From assembly GCA_039679645.1 (NCBI GenBank), contig JBDKUO010000025.1, forward strand, positions 1 through 64,000: a DNA stretch of 64,000 bases. The letters are read 5' to 3'. The translations under genes were made by a program, and so were the position numbers. Within the stretch, counting starts at the first letter, position 1. The number at the start of each line of letters is the position of its first letter. This document shows positions 16,586 through 24,761 of the stretch, piece after piece. The notes beneath the pieces are model-generated. The model was not told where the DNA came from and made no database searches. It saw only the letters and a list, made by a program, of their open reading frames with translations. Source of the stretch: Armatimonadota bacterium (GTDB lineage: Bacteria > Armatimonadota > UBA5829).

Positions 16586-16705
16586 GTCATCCGCACATAG
16601 ACGTTTTCTTAGAAAGATGAACGACAAGGAATCTGCTTTGAACCATAGTGATAACCATATCCGACGAGCTTCAAAAGCAGATTCCTCACATTCGTTCGGA
16701 ATGAC
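16586..16705. repeat. paired, inverted TTCGGAATGAC element (copy 3)
   Basis: The right part (16670-16705) is the 35-bp element. The left part (16586-16642) carries AAGGAATCTGCTTTGAA, the inverted core, and begins GTCATCC. The whole is a roughly 120-bp imperfect palindrome, like a miniature inverted-repeat element. No transposase is present. Confidence 0.75.
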
Positions 16706-16761
16706 AGGACTAAAGCTTTGACGTGAAATCCAACCACATTGCTGATCGACAATATCGATAC

Positions 16762-16793
16762 ACGATCAGACGATCAAACCATCAAACGATATC
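16762..16793. repeat. ACGATCAA octad array across the miaB stop
   Basis: Four in-phase 8-nt units ACGATCAG, ACGATCAA, ACCATCAA and ACGATATC. The miaB stop (16782-16784) lies inside. Confidence 0.65.
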
Positions 16794-18116
16794 CCCAACA
16801 TATCCGTACAAATGCCCTTCGGTTGCTCTAACAATCACCAGCTTGCCGACAAGGCTTGCATCACCCTTGAAGTTCACTGTCTTGTTCTGGCGGGTGAGGC
16901 CTGTGACTCGCGTGCGGTCCTTCTGACTCACTCCCTCTACCAAAACCTCGTATACATTGCCGACCTGACTCTCGTTGATCTCACAGGTGATGCGATTTTG
17001 AATGTCTATAAGGCGGCCAAGACGCTCATTTTTGACTTTCTTCGTGAGCTGGCCTTCGAGCTTTTCGGCAGCAGTGTTTGGGATCACGTTATAGGCGAAC
17101 ATAAACGCCGCATCGAACCGGATATCCTCAGCCAGGCGCAGAGTGTTTGCGAACTGCTCGTCTGTCTCACCAGGAAAGCCTACCAGGAAATCGGTGGTAA
17201 TTGCAATATCCGGCACGGCATTTCTCAGAGCAGCGACGCGCTCACGAAAGTGCTCTGATGTATATTTGCGGTTCATCCGCCGCAGGACCTCGTCATCGCC
17301 GGACTGGACGGCAAGGTGAATGTGCTCACAGACATTGGGCAGGTCATGCATGGCCTCTATCAGGCGGTCCGAAAGGTCTTTTGGATGAGATGTGGTGAAC
17401 CTGATCCTCTCGATCCCGGGAACGGCGCTCACTGCACGCAGCAGATCGGCAAAATCGACATGCTCGTCAAGTGTAGCCCCATATGAGTTGACATTCTGGC
17501 CAAGGAGAGTGATTTCTTTGCGCCCGTTTGATGTCAGTCTTTCGACCTCGGCGACGACATCCGCCAGATGACGGCTTCTCTCACGACCACGAACATACGG
17601 CACCACACAGTATGCGCAGAAGTTGTTGCAGCCATACATCACAGGCACAAAGCTCTTCAGAGCCTGCCCTGCCCTGTCTACTCTGGGAGGAACCGTCAGA
17701 GCATCGGCTTTAGTCTCAGGCAGATCGAGGGCATGTTTGAACTTGCGATTGCTTTGAACCTCTTGAATCAGGCTGGGGATCTGCCAAATATTAGCAGTGC
17801 CAATTACGAGATCGAGATATGGCCGGCCTTTTTTGAGCTTTTCGCCCTCGCGCTGGGCCATGCATCCGCACACCCCGATGATCATATCCGGCTTATCGGC
17901 TTTGATCTCGCGAAGTATGCCGAGTTTGCTTTTGGCCTTCTGTTCAGGTTTTTCGCGGACGCTGCATGTGACGAGCATCGCTATATCGGCCTCCTGCTCA
18001 TCTTGAGTCGGCGAATAGCCCATGCTCATGAGAAGGTTTGCTATCTGCTCGGCGTCGTCCTCGTTCATCTGGCAGCCCCAGGTGAATATGATAAATTTGC
18101 GGTCAGTGACGGTCAT
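16782..18116 (-). CDS. miaB: tRNA-2-methylthio-N6-isopentenyladenosine synthase MiaB
   Basis: 444 aa methylthiotransferase that adds the 2-methylthio group to A37 of tRNAs reading UNN codons. The N-terminal UPF0004 domain carries cluster cysteines in TWGCQMNEDD, VTCSVRE and VCGCMAQRE. The radical SAM motif is CNNFCAYC near residue 160. A C-terminal TRAM domain follows. The N-terminal pattern favours MiaB over MtaB or RimO. ATG start after GGAGCAAA. Confidence 0.94.
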   Translation of the reverse strand: MTVTDRKFIIFTWGCQMNEDDAEQIANLLMSMGYSPTQDEQEADIAMLVTCSVREKPEQKAKSKLGILREIKADKPDMIIGVCGCMAQREGEKLKKGRPYLDLVIGTANIWQIPSLIQEVQSNRKFKHALDLPETKADALTVPPRVDRAGQALKSFVPVMYGCNNFCAYCVVPYVRGRERSRHLADVVAEVERLTSNGRKEITLLGQNVNSYGATLDEHVDFADLLRAVSAVPGIERIRFTTSHPKDLSDRLIEAMHDLPNVCEHIHLAVQSGDDEVLRRMNRKYTSEHFRERVAALRNAVPDIAITTDFLVGFPGETDEQFANTLRLAEDIRFDAAFMFAYNVIPNTAAEKLEGQLTKKVKNERLGRLIDIQNRITCEINESQVGNVYEVLVEGVSQKDRTRVTGLTRQNKTVNFKGDASLVGKLVIVRATEGHLYGYVGDIV

Positions 18117-18188
18117 TTTGCTCCAGTTACAGGTGGATTAGCTGTATTCATGGTAGCAAAACGAGAATGTACGTGCAAGGATTGAGTA

Positions 18189-19067
18189 TTAATTGGAGCC
18201 GCTCATGCCGATGGGGTCTGACGAGTCTATGCCTGATTGAACGCCTTTAGAGCTTGTTCCCACTGCCTTATCGACTGCTGTGCCGACGGCAGGCACTTCA
18301 CCCATACCATCCATCACAACAATAATACTCACACGTCGGTTGGAAAAATGCTCCGGGTGTGCAGGGTCTCGCGGATGAGTTGCAGCATAGCCGCGGACCT
18401 GGTCGATCTGCTTCTGCCTTAGGCCTGAGCCTTCCATTATCTGCCTTGCCCTGTTGGCGCGGTCGGCTGAAAGCTCCCAGTTTGTGTAGCCGTCAGTGCG
18501 AGCCAGCGGTCTGCTGTCCGTATGGCCTTCGATAATCACTTTATTGGGCAGCTTTCTAAGTTCTTCAGACAGGCGCGCCAAAAGCTGTTTTGTAGCAGGC
18601 TTGATCTTAGCGCTGCCACTGTCGAAAAACAGAGATTTCTCCGCATCGAGCAGGTCGATCTCAAGCCCTTCGTTTACAAGCTTGATCTCTACATATTTTT
18701 TTACCTCTTTAAACTCAGGGGTTGCCGCGATAATGTTTTCGATTGCCTGTTTTGTCTTTGCCAGACGGACTCTTTCCGCTGCCTGTTCCTTAGGTTTGGT
18801 GCCAGGTCCGCCTTTATCCAGGTTAGAAACACTGAATGGCGACTTACCACCATTGACAGCGCTCATGAAACCTACAGGATCTTTGAAGTAACCGGCCACA
18901 GCTTCTTTAATATTCTGGCTCATACCGGAAATCCACATTACCAAGAAAAACGCCATCATAGCAGTCATAAAGTCGGCATATGCGACCTTCCATGCTCCGC
19001 CATGATGGCCGGCATGCGCTTTTCCCCTCTTAATCACTCGGATTTCCGCTGTATTTTTTTCAGCCAA
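18189..19067 (-). CDS. motB: flagellar motor stator protein MotB
   Basis: 292 aa. One membrane helix contains the proton-relay Asp32 (AYADFMTAMMAFFLVMW). The C-terminal OmpA/peptidoglycan-binding domain has IEGHTDSRPL and NRRVSIIV. With MotA it forms the stator that drives flagellar rotation. The start is TTG at 19067, 18 nt after the motA stop. No other flagellar gene is in the window, so I cannot say whether this is the main motor pair. Paralogous roles such as gliding are possible. Confidence 0.93.
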   Translation of the reverse strand: MAEKNTAEIRVIKRGKAHAGHHGGAWKVAYADFMTAMMAFFLVMWISGMSQNIKEAVAGYFKDPVGFMSAVNGGKSPFSVSNLDKGGPGTKPKEQAAERVRLAKTKQAIENIIAATPEFKEVKKYVEIKLVNEGLEIDLLDAEKSLFFDSGSAKIKPATKQLLARLSEELRKLPNKVIIEGHTDSRPLARTDGYTNWELSADRANRARQIMEGSGLRQKQIDQVRGYAATHPRDPAHPEHFSNRRVSIIVVMDGMGEVPAVGTAVDKAVGTSSKGVQSGIDSSDPIGMSGSN

Positions 19068-19085
19068 TTACTTTTCTCTTTCCGG

Positions 19086-19976
19086 CTATGCGGCTTTCTT
19101 TGCTTCTTCTGCGCCTTCGGCTTTGTTGCGGCCTCTGCAGGTGTCTTCCATCTCTGAGAAGCTGGGTCTGAGCTCAGGTTCGATATTTCGGCGAGCAAAC
19201 TCAACGCATATCAGCGGCGCATCGCCTCTGGCAAACCCCACTACAGCGTTCTTGATACAAGCCAGATACTGCGCCTCGCACTTGGCGATAGCTTCGCAGG
19301 CTTTTGCCATAGGCGCGAACAGCCCATAGGCTAAAAGAATGCCAAGGAACGTGCCGACAAGAGCTGCCGCAACTTTTTCACCGATGATCTCCGGCGGACC
19401 GCCGATTGCCTGCATGGTGATGACAACACCAAGGACTGCGGCCACAATTCCGAAACCCGGCATGGAATCGGCCACCATAGTGAGAACGCCGCTCATCTTC
19501 ATAGCTTCTTCATGCTGCGCTTCGAGGTCGATATCCATCATATCCGAAAGATCATAGACGCTGATGCCGCCCATTACGACCAGTTTGAGCGTGTCTGCAA
19601 AGAGATTGAGAGCATGGTGGTTCTTTAGAAACGATGGGTATTTCTGGAAAATCTCGGATTCTTCCGGATTTTCCACATGCTTTTCCAGCGAGATGAGTCC
19701 GCCTTTGCGGCCGACCATGAAAAACTCATACATAGCCTGAAGGAGTTCGAGGAAGACTTCCTTCTTGAATGGGTTGCCCTTCATGAGCTTCATGCCCACT
19801 GTGAGCATACCTATGGCGTCTTTGAGAGAGTAGGCTATTACAACGCTTCCAAACCCGGCGCCGCCTATAATAATAAACTCAGTATATTGCATGAGGGCGG
19901 CAACTTTGCCCCCGTGCATTGTATATCCCACCAAAATACTGGCGAATACTATACCTATTCCGACGAGCACAAACAT
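19086..19976 (-). CDS. motA: flagellar motor stator protein MotA
   Basis: 296 aa with four membrane helices: about residues 3-22, 32-55, and two around 165-215 containing MPGFGIVAAVLGVVI. The cytoplasmic loop with charged residues lies between helices 2 and 3. The C-terminus is a charged Glu/Lys/Ala tail. First gene of motA-motB. ATG start; the ribosome-binding site is weak and distant (AAGGAAGG). Confidence 0.94.
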   Translation of the reverse strand: MFVLVGIGIVFASILVGYTMHGGKVAALMQYTEFIIIGGAGFGSVVIAYSLKDAIGMLTVGMKLMKGNPFKKEVFLELLQAMYEFFMVGRKGGLISLEKHVENPEESEIFQKYPSFLKNHHALNLFADTLKLVVMGGISVYDLSDMMDIDLEAQHEEAMKMSGVLTMVADSMPGFGIVAAVLGVVITMQAIGGPPEIIGEKVAAALVGTFLGILLAYGLFAPMAKACEAIAKCEAQYLACIKNAVVGFARGDAPLICVEFARRNIEPELRPSFSEMEDTCRGRNKAEGAEEAKKAA

Positions 19977-20132
19977 CAGGCAAAAAGACCTTCCTTGGAG
20001 CGTTAATTCCGGAAATTGTGCACTATATAAATCATTCCATCAATAATGTGGCAAGCTACAAGGTAATTTGGCTTTTATCTCAGAGAAGGTGCTTGAAGCC
20101 AAAAAGGGGAACATAAGAGCGGAGGTTCGCTG

Positions 20133-21215
20133 ATGCCGATTATAGCCGACATAATAGAACAACTGGAAACCTGGGCGCCGCCAGATCTTGCTGAAGATGG
20201 TGACCCTATCGGGCTGCATGTGGGAGATAAGAGCCGCGGTGTAACGAAAATCTGCGTATGTGTCGACACATCGCCCAGGATCATAGACTGCGCTCTGGAG
20301 ATGAAAGCCGACATGATAGTCGCGCACCACCCGCTGATATATGCGCCTCTCAGGTCGCTGTCGCCCGGTGAAATAGTTGCTGATCGCGTGATCAAGCTTA
20401 TTAAGGCCGACACAGCGCTCTATGTAATGCACACAAACTACGACACCGCACCCGCCGGTATAAACGATATATTGGCTGATCTGCTTGGCGTCAACGGGTG
20501 CAAGCCCCTTACAAACCGCAAGCAGGATGCATTTTATAAAATAGTAACGTTTGTCCCGGAAGAAGCCGTGGAGAGTGTTCGCAACGCCATGGCCGAGGCC
20601 GGAGCGGGCAGGATAGGCCAGTATACTCACTGCAGCTTCCGTGTGAGCGGGACAGGGTCGTTCGTGCCGCTGCCGATGGCCGAGCCCTATGTGGGTGATA
20701 TAGGCAAACTTGCAGAGGTCGAAGAATATCGGCTTGAAATGATATGTGCGGAGTCGTGGCTGGATAATGTAGTGGAAGCTATGATAGAAAAGCACCCGTA
20801 TGATGAGGTCGCATATGATCTCTATCAGCTCGCAAACGACCCGATTATATACGGTTACGGACGCGTCGGCACGCTTGAACGCGAGATGAGCCTTAAGGAC
20901 TTTGCCGAGAAGGTGCGCACTGATCTGGCTGTGAAATGCCTGAAAGTGGATGGCGACTTCAAAAAACCGATACGAAAGGTCGCGGTTTTGGGGGGCAGCG
21001 GTTCATCGCACTTCAAAGATGCGCTGAGCGCCGGAGCGGACGTATTTGTAACCGGCGACACCAAGCATCACGACATACTGGACGCAAACGCATATGGGCT
21101 GGCTATTATCGACGCAGGCCATTTCGAGACAGAAAGACCCGGCATGATCGCCATAACCCAGAGGCTCAAGAGTAATTACGCGTGCAGTGGAATGGAGATT
21201 CACTATATCGAGTAG
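20133..21215 (+). CDS. Nif3-like dinuclear metal protein (YqfO type)
   Basis: 360 aa. Nif3 halves at about 1-125 and 235-360 supply the metal ligands (AHHPLIY, GDTKHHD, DAGHFETE). Between them, at about 130-232, is a PII/CutA-like insert (KIVTFVPEEAVESVRNAM), as in Bacillus YqfO. The family is often annotated as GTP cyclohydrolase I type 2, but its true activity is unclear. ATG start after GGAGG. It is divergent from motA. The hairpin at 21267-21297 may also end this transcript. Confidence 0.92.
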   Translation: MPIIADIIEQLETWAPPDLAEDGDPIGLHVGDKSRGVTKICVCVDTSPRIIDCALEMKADMIVAHHPLIYAPLRSLSPGEIVADRVIKLIKADTALYVMHTNYDTAPAGINDILADLLGVNGCKPLTNRKQDAFYKIVTFVPEEAVESVRNAMAEAGAGRIGQYTHCSFRVSGTGSFVPLPMAEPYVGDIGKLAEVEEYRLEMICAESWLDNVVEAMIEKHPYDEVAYDLYQLANDPIIYGYGRVGTLEREMSLKDFAEKVRTDLAVKCLKVDGDFKKPIRKVAVLGGSGSSHFKDALSAGADVFVTGDTKHHDILDANAYGLAIIDAGHFETERPGMIAITQRLKSNYACSGMEIHYIE

Positions 21216-21266
21216 CTAAACTGGATGAAATAATGGTTGAGAGAACAAGTCCTAACTACCTAAGCG

Positions 21267-21297
21267 AAAAGGGGTCCGCCCATTTGGACGAACCCCC
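21267..21297 (-). terminator. terminator of the small zinc protein gene
   Basis: Minus strand GGGGTTCGTCC paired with GGGCGGACCCC (11 bp with wobble), followed by TTTT. It also faces the end of the Nif3 gene and may work both ways. Confidence 0.8.
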
Positions 21298-21330
21298 AAG
21301 TCTTTTATCGGTCTACTTTCTTGTAAGATT

Positions 21331-21498
21331 TTATGCTGCCTTTTTCTTTTGCGACAGAACAGCCTGTCTTTTCTTCTCCTCATCAGCAACCGCAGTTGCT
21401 TTCGGAGCAACGTTAGTGCACTGTTGACACACCCAGTTCGCCAGATCACGAAGGTGCTCCGGAACATGTGTTATCTCATTTCCACACCTGCAACGCAT
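21331..21498 (-). CDS. small zinc-ribbon protein
   Basis: 55 aa. It has a CxC/CxxC pair set: Cys3 and Cys5 (MRCRCGNEI), then CQQC 20 residues on, and a Lys/Ala-rich tail (QKKKAA). Likely binds one zinc. The gene is real by context: a clear AGAGG 8 nt before ATG, a dedicated terminator, and a promoter-like TTAACA-16-TATATA about 120 nt upstream. Function unknown; such small ribbons often bind RNA or ribosomes. Confidence 0.7.
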   Translation of the reverse strand: MRCRCGNEITHVPEHLRDLANWVCQQCTNVAPKATAVADEEKKRQAVLSQKKKAA

Positions 21499-21687
21499 AG
21501 TTATACCTCTTTCCACTGCCCCCTGGCCGGTTTCCCGACCGCCCGCTAGTTGCGCATTAGTGGTGTGACCTACCGGACTCGCCCGGCTGCAAGCACATCC
21601 TTAACTTATATACCCCATTGAGGGTAGTTGTTAATATGACGAAGCCAAATTTTGATTAGTTCCGGTATATGTACGAGGGAAAACATA

Positions 21688-21696
21688 TGCTATAAT
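21688..21696 (+). promoter_or_regulatory. extended -10 promoter of the mntA-hepT pair
   Basis: TGCTATAAT, an extended -10, with no good -35. Transcription would start about 50 nt before the first gene. Confidence 0.55.
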
Positions 21697-21752
21697 GCTG
21701 TCGAGGATTATTAGACCCAATGGGCCTATTTTTGCGCGAGGAGATTGTACCA

Positions 21753-22067
21753 ATGCTCACAGATGATAAGATTGCCGATTTGGTAAAGCGAATCGTGGAA
21801 GCTGTTGAGCCTCTGCGCATCATCCTGTTCGGCTCAACCGCTAGGGGCGATACTGGGCCTTATAGCGATATCGATGTTCTGGTCGTTGTGAATGAAGGTA
21901 TGCACAGACGAAAGTCAGCGCAGCATATATACAGTCGTTTGCTCGGCTTTGGCATTCCAGTCGATGTTGTTGTCGCAACACCATCAGACTTAGAACTATA
22001 TGGCGGCTCACCGGGTTTGGTATATCGTGAGGCAATTAAAGAAGGGCGAGAGCTATATGCAGCATAA
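21753..22067 (+). CDS. mntA: MNT-type nucleotidyltransferase (antitoxin candidate)
   Basis: 104 aa. The minimal nucleotidyltransferase motif GSTARGDTGPYSDIDVLV gives GSx10DxD. In HEPN-MNT modules this protein adds nucleotides to and silences the HEPN ribonuclease. ATG at 21753 chosen because AGGAG lies just upstream; an earlier in-frame ATG at 21720 has no such site. It overlaps the HEPN gene by 11 nt. Confidence 0.85.
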   Translation: MLTDDKIADLVKRIVEAVEPLRIILFGSTARGDTGPYSDIDVLVVVNEGMHRRKSAQHIYSRLLGFGIPVDVVVATPSDLELYGGSPGLVYREAIKEGRELYAA

Positions 22068-22455
22068 CTCAGATCGAGCAGATTCACCATTGAGATGGCT
22101 GGATACAGCCTGCGCCGACCTTGCGATTGCAAAGATAACACTGCCTCAAGGCGGAATGTATGAACAATTGTGCTTCCATGCACAGCAAGCAGTAGAAAAA
22201 AGCATAAAGGCTGTCTTGTTGAAAGTTGGAATCGACTTTCCGTTCACGCACAATCTTCAGCCCTTGATCGATATTCTTCCGCAAGAACTCTCAGATAATC
22301 CTGTCCTGGCCGAATCAGTATTTCTCAATCCTTATGCGGTTGCTACAAGATATCCCGGCGAATTCGAACCTGTAACTGAGGAAGAATACCTGGAAGCGCT
22401 GCGAATTGCCGAGAATATTGTCAACTGGGCACAGACCATCATACACGAAAAATGA
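22057..22455 (+). CDS. HEPN-domain protein (toxin candidate)
   Basis: 132 aa, all-helical HEPN fold with CFHAQQAVEKSIKAVLL and FTHNLQPLIDIL, then ATRYPGEF, the usual late motif of this subfamily. It is the partner of the MNT gene before it; HEPN members are often ribonucleases. The typical RxxxxxH catalytic motif is not obvious to me, so activity is uncertain. Start ATG at 22057 follows GAAGGG and overlaps the mntA stop. Confidence 0.82.
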   Translation: MQHNSDRADSPLRWLDTACADLAIAKITLPQGGMYEQLCFHAQQAVEKSIKAVLLKVGIDFPFTHNLQPLIDILPQELSDNPVLAESVFLNPYAVATRYPGEFEPVTEEEYLEALRIAENIVNWAQTIIHEK

Positions 22456-22456
22456 G

Positions 22457-23458
22457 CTAACTCAGCTCATCTTTCTGATCACGACACATCAGGTCATAAA
22501 CTGCCTGTTTTGGTGACTTGCCCTCGGACAGGACTGCATGGATCTGCTCGGTAATCGGCATGTAGACGCCATGTTTTTTGCTTAGTAGATATGCAGCCTC
22601 GCATGTGGGCATGCCTTCGGCGACCTGACCGAGAGCATGCAAACTCTCATCGAGCCCTTTCCCCTGCCCCAACATCAAACCTAGACGTAAATTGCGAGAG
22701 AGACGGCTTGCGCATGTAGCCATAAGATCGCCAAAGCCGGACAGGCCCGTAAATGTCTTTGGGTCTGCTCCGAGAGCCGCTCCCAAACGGGTCATCTCAG
22801 CCAGGCCGCGAGTGACAAGAGTAGCCTTGGTGTTGTCGCCGTAACCCATGCCGTCGGATATCCCCGCGCCTATGGCAAAGACATTCTTCAGCGCGCCGCC
22901 AAGCTCTACGCCGATAATATCCGGGTTGCGATAGACCCTCAGGCTCTGCGACGAGAAAAGCTCCTGCGCTTTTGCGGCGCGGTTCATGTCGAAAGACGCG
23001 ACAACGGTCGCGGTGGGTATATCGTGCGCAAGCTCCACTGCCAAATTCGGACCTGATAATGCTACGCATCCTCTGCCGATCTCATCGCCCAAGACCTCTG
23101 AGATCACTTCCGAACCGCTCAAGCCGGTCTCGCTCTCAAGGCCCTTACCCGCGTGAATCAGAAGTGTGTCGGCGTCGATCTTGCCGCGGATTGCAGAAAC
23201 CACTTCGCGTACGCCCGTGCTGGGCACCGCAAGAACAACAGCGTCTGCTCCGTTCAGCGCTTCGTCAAAACACGAAGTGCTCACGACTGTCTCAGGCAGC
23301 CGGACATCCGGCAGATACTGCGTATTCTGACGGTCGCGTTCAATAGCGTCCGCTAGCTCCCTGCGCCTGCTCCAAAGCCTGACATTATATCCTTTTTTAC
23401 CTAACACTACAGCCAAGGCAGTGCCCCAGCTTCCCGATCCGATTACTGCTATATTCAT
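22457..23458 (-). CDS. gpsA: glycerol-3-phosphate dehydrogenase [NAD(P)+]
   Basis: 333 aa. Reduces dihydroxyacetone phosphate to glycerol 3-phosphate for phospholipid synthesis, the substrate of PlsY encoded earlier. NAD(P)-binding GSGSWGTALA starts at residue 7; ALSGPNLAVE and the helical C-terminal domain with GLAEMTRLGAALGA are typical. ATG start with AGGT upstream. It converges with the HEPN gene with one base between the stops. Confidence 0.96.
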   Translation of the reverse strand: MNIAVIGSGSWGTALAVVLGKKGYNVRLWSRRRELADAIERDRQNTQYLPDVRLPETVVSTSCFDEALNGADAVVLAVPSTGVREVVSAIRGKIDADTLLIHAGKGLESETGLSGSEVISEVLGDEIGRGCVALSGPNLAVELAHDIPTATVVASFDMNRAAKAQELFSSQSLRVYRNPDIIGVELGGALKNVFAIGAGISDGMGYGDNTKATLVTRGLAEMTRLGAALGADPKTFTGLSGFGDLMATCASRLSRNLRLGLMLGQGKGLDESLHALGQVAEGMPTCEAAYLLSKKHGVYMPITEQIHAVLSEGKSPKQAVYDLMCRDQKDELS

Positions 23459-23466
23459 ATTTACCT

Positions 23467-23539
23467 GCGTTATGAGTTATGGGTTATGAGTTGTGAGTTA
23501 TGGGTTACCTGATTGTCTGGGTTACGAGTTTTAAGTTAC
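23467..23539. repeat. GAGTTAT heptad array upstream of gpsA
   Basis: Six perfect-phase 7-nt units (GCGTTAT, GAGTTAT, GGGTTAT, GAGTTGT, GAGTTAT, GGGTTAC). A 10-nt break is followed by three more. It sits 9 bases before the gpsA start, in its untranslated or promoter region. Confidence 0.88.
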
Positions 23540-23545
23540 ACGATG

Positions 23546-23595
23546 GTCGGGGGTGTTCCTGCCTCCGACTAATCTTCGCGGGCATTCTTGCCCGC
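23546..23595. repeat. two palindromes before the alr 3' end
   Basis: GTCGGGGG...CCTCCGAC (23546-23569) and GCGGGCA/TGCCCGC (23578-23595). Both have the central TTC-T pattern seen in other palindromes of this window. The second could act as a weak terminator for alr. Confidence 0.65.
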
Positions 23596-23615
23596 TTACC
23601 GCATAGAAAAAGGAG

Positions 23616-24731
23616 TCACTCATTCAGATAGACTCTCGGGACGCGCTGACCGATATCGCACAGAACCTCATAAGATATAGTGCCGATCATATCGGCTATG
23701 CGCGCGACACTCAGATAATCATATCCGCCGCCATAGAAAACTACTTCATCGCCGACAGAGACATCCGGGACGTCTGTGACATCAAACATGCACTGGTCCA
23801 TGCACACCCGCCCGATCAAAGGCACTCTGACCCCATTTATCGCCGCCTCGGCTTTGTTTGAGAAGTACCGACAATAGCCGTCGCCGTAACCGATGGGGAC
23901 GGTCGCAATCTTTGACCGGCGTTTTAGTATATGCGTGCGGCCATAACTGATGCTCGTGCCGCGCTCGGCTTCCTTAAGAAAGACAATGCGACTCTTAAGC
24001 GTCAGAGCCTCACGGATAGGGATACTCTTTACCACTTCATTAGACGGATAGTAGCCGTAGACCATAATACCCGGGCGCACGGCATTGAAATAGGCCTCGG
24101 GATACGCAAGGATGGCCGCGCTGTTGGATGTGTGCAGCAACGGGATCTCGATACCGATGTGTTTGAGACGTATTGCTGTCTGCCTGAATGTCTCGATCTG
24201 TGAAAGCGTGAATGATCTGTCCGTTTCGTCCGAGCAGGGGAAGTGAGTGAACATTCCATCTATTTTTATTCCAGGCAGGGATGCGGCTGCTTTGACCAGA
24301 TCGACAACTTCGTCCGGGCGCACGCCAATGCGGCCCATTCCTGTGTCAACTTTGATGTGGACCGACGCCTTTTTGCCGATCTTGGCCGATGCGCTGGAAA
24401 GTGCTTTTGCAAAGTTAAGATCGCAGAGCGCGGTGGATATTCCATACTCGACGATAGGCTCTGCGGCGTCGTGCAGTGAACAGCCGAGTATAAGTATCGG
24501 CGCATCCAGACCCGCATCTCGAAGCTCAATCCCCTCCTCCACGCATGAAACGCACAGCGCATCCGCTCCTGCCTGCATGCATGCCCGGCTGACCTGAATT
24601 GCGCCATGACCATATCCGTTTGCCTTGACTGCAGGCATTATCTTAACGCGCTCACCGACACGTGCGCGTATTGCTTTTATATTGTCTCTTATTGCCGAGA
24701 GATCGACCTCGGCGTGTGTTAAACTGCTCAT
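23616..24731 (-). CDS. alr: alanine racemase
   Basis: 371 aa PLP enzyme making D-alanine for peptidoglycan. PLP lysine is Lys36 in AVKANGYGHG. The second catalytic residue, Tyr, lies in SISYGRTH near residue 265, and the C-terminal beta domain is present (RVCMDQCMFDV). ATG start. Adjacent gpsA is downstream in the same direction but a repeat-rich 157-bp spacer separates them. Confidence 0.96.
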   Translation of the reverse strand: MSSLTHAEVDLSAIRDNIKAIRARVGERVKIMPAVKANGYGHGAIQVSRACMQAGADALCVSCVEEGIELRDAGLDAPILILGCSLHDAAEPIVEYGISTALCDLNFAKALSSASAKIGKKASVHIKVDTGMGRIGVRPDEVVDLVKAAASLPGIKIDGMFTHFPCSDETDRSFTLSQIETFRQTAIRLKHIGIEIPLLHTSNSAAILAYPEAYFNAVRPGIMVYGYYPSNEVVKSIPIREALTLKSRIVFLKEAERGTSISYGRTHILKRRSKIATVPIGYGDGYCRYFSNKAEAAINGVRVPLIGRVCMDQCMFDVTDVPDVSVGDEVVFYGGGYDYLSVARIADMIGTISYEVLCDIGQRVPRVYLNE

Positions 24732-24761
24732 GACTGATAATATGTTACTCCAAACTAGATA

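Noticed and set aside
20040-20795. 251-aa minus-strand open frame
   Set aside because: Shadow of the Nif3-like gene; composition and motifs support the plus-strand gene.
23467-23539. CRISPR array
   Set aside because: Repeats are 7 nt with no spacers, and no cas genes are present.
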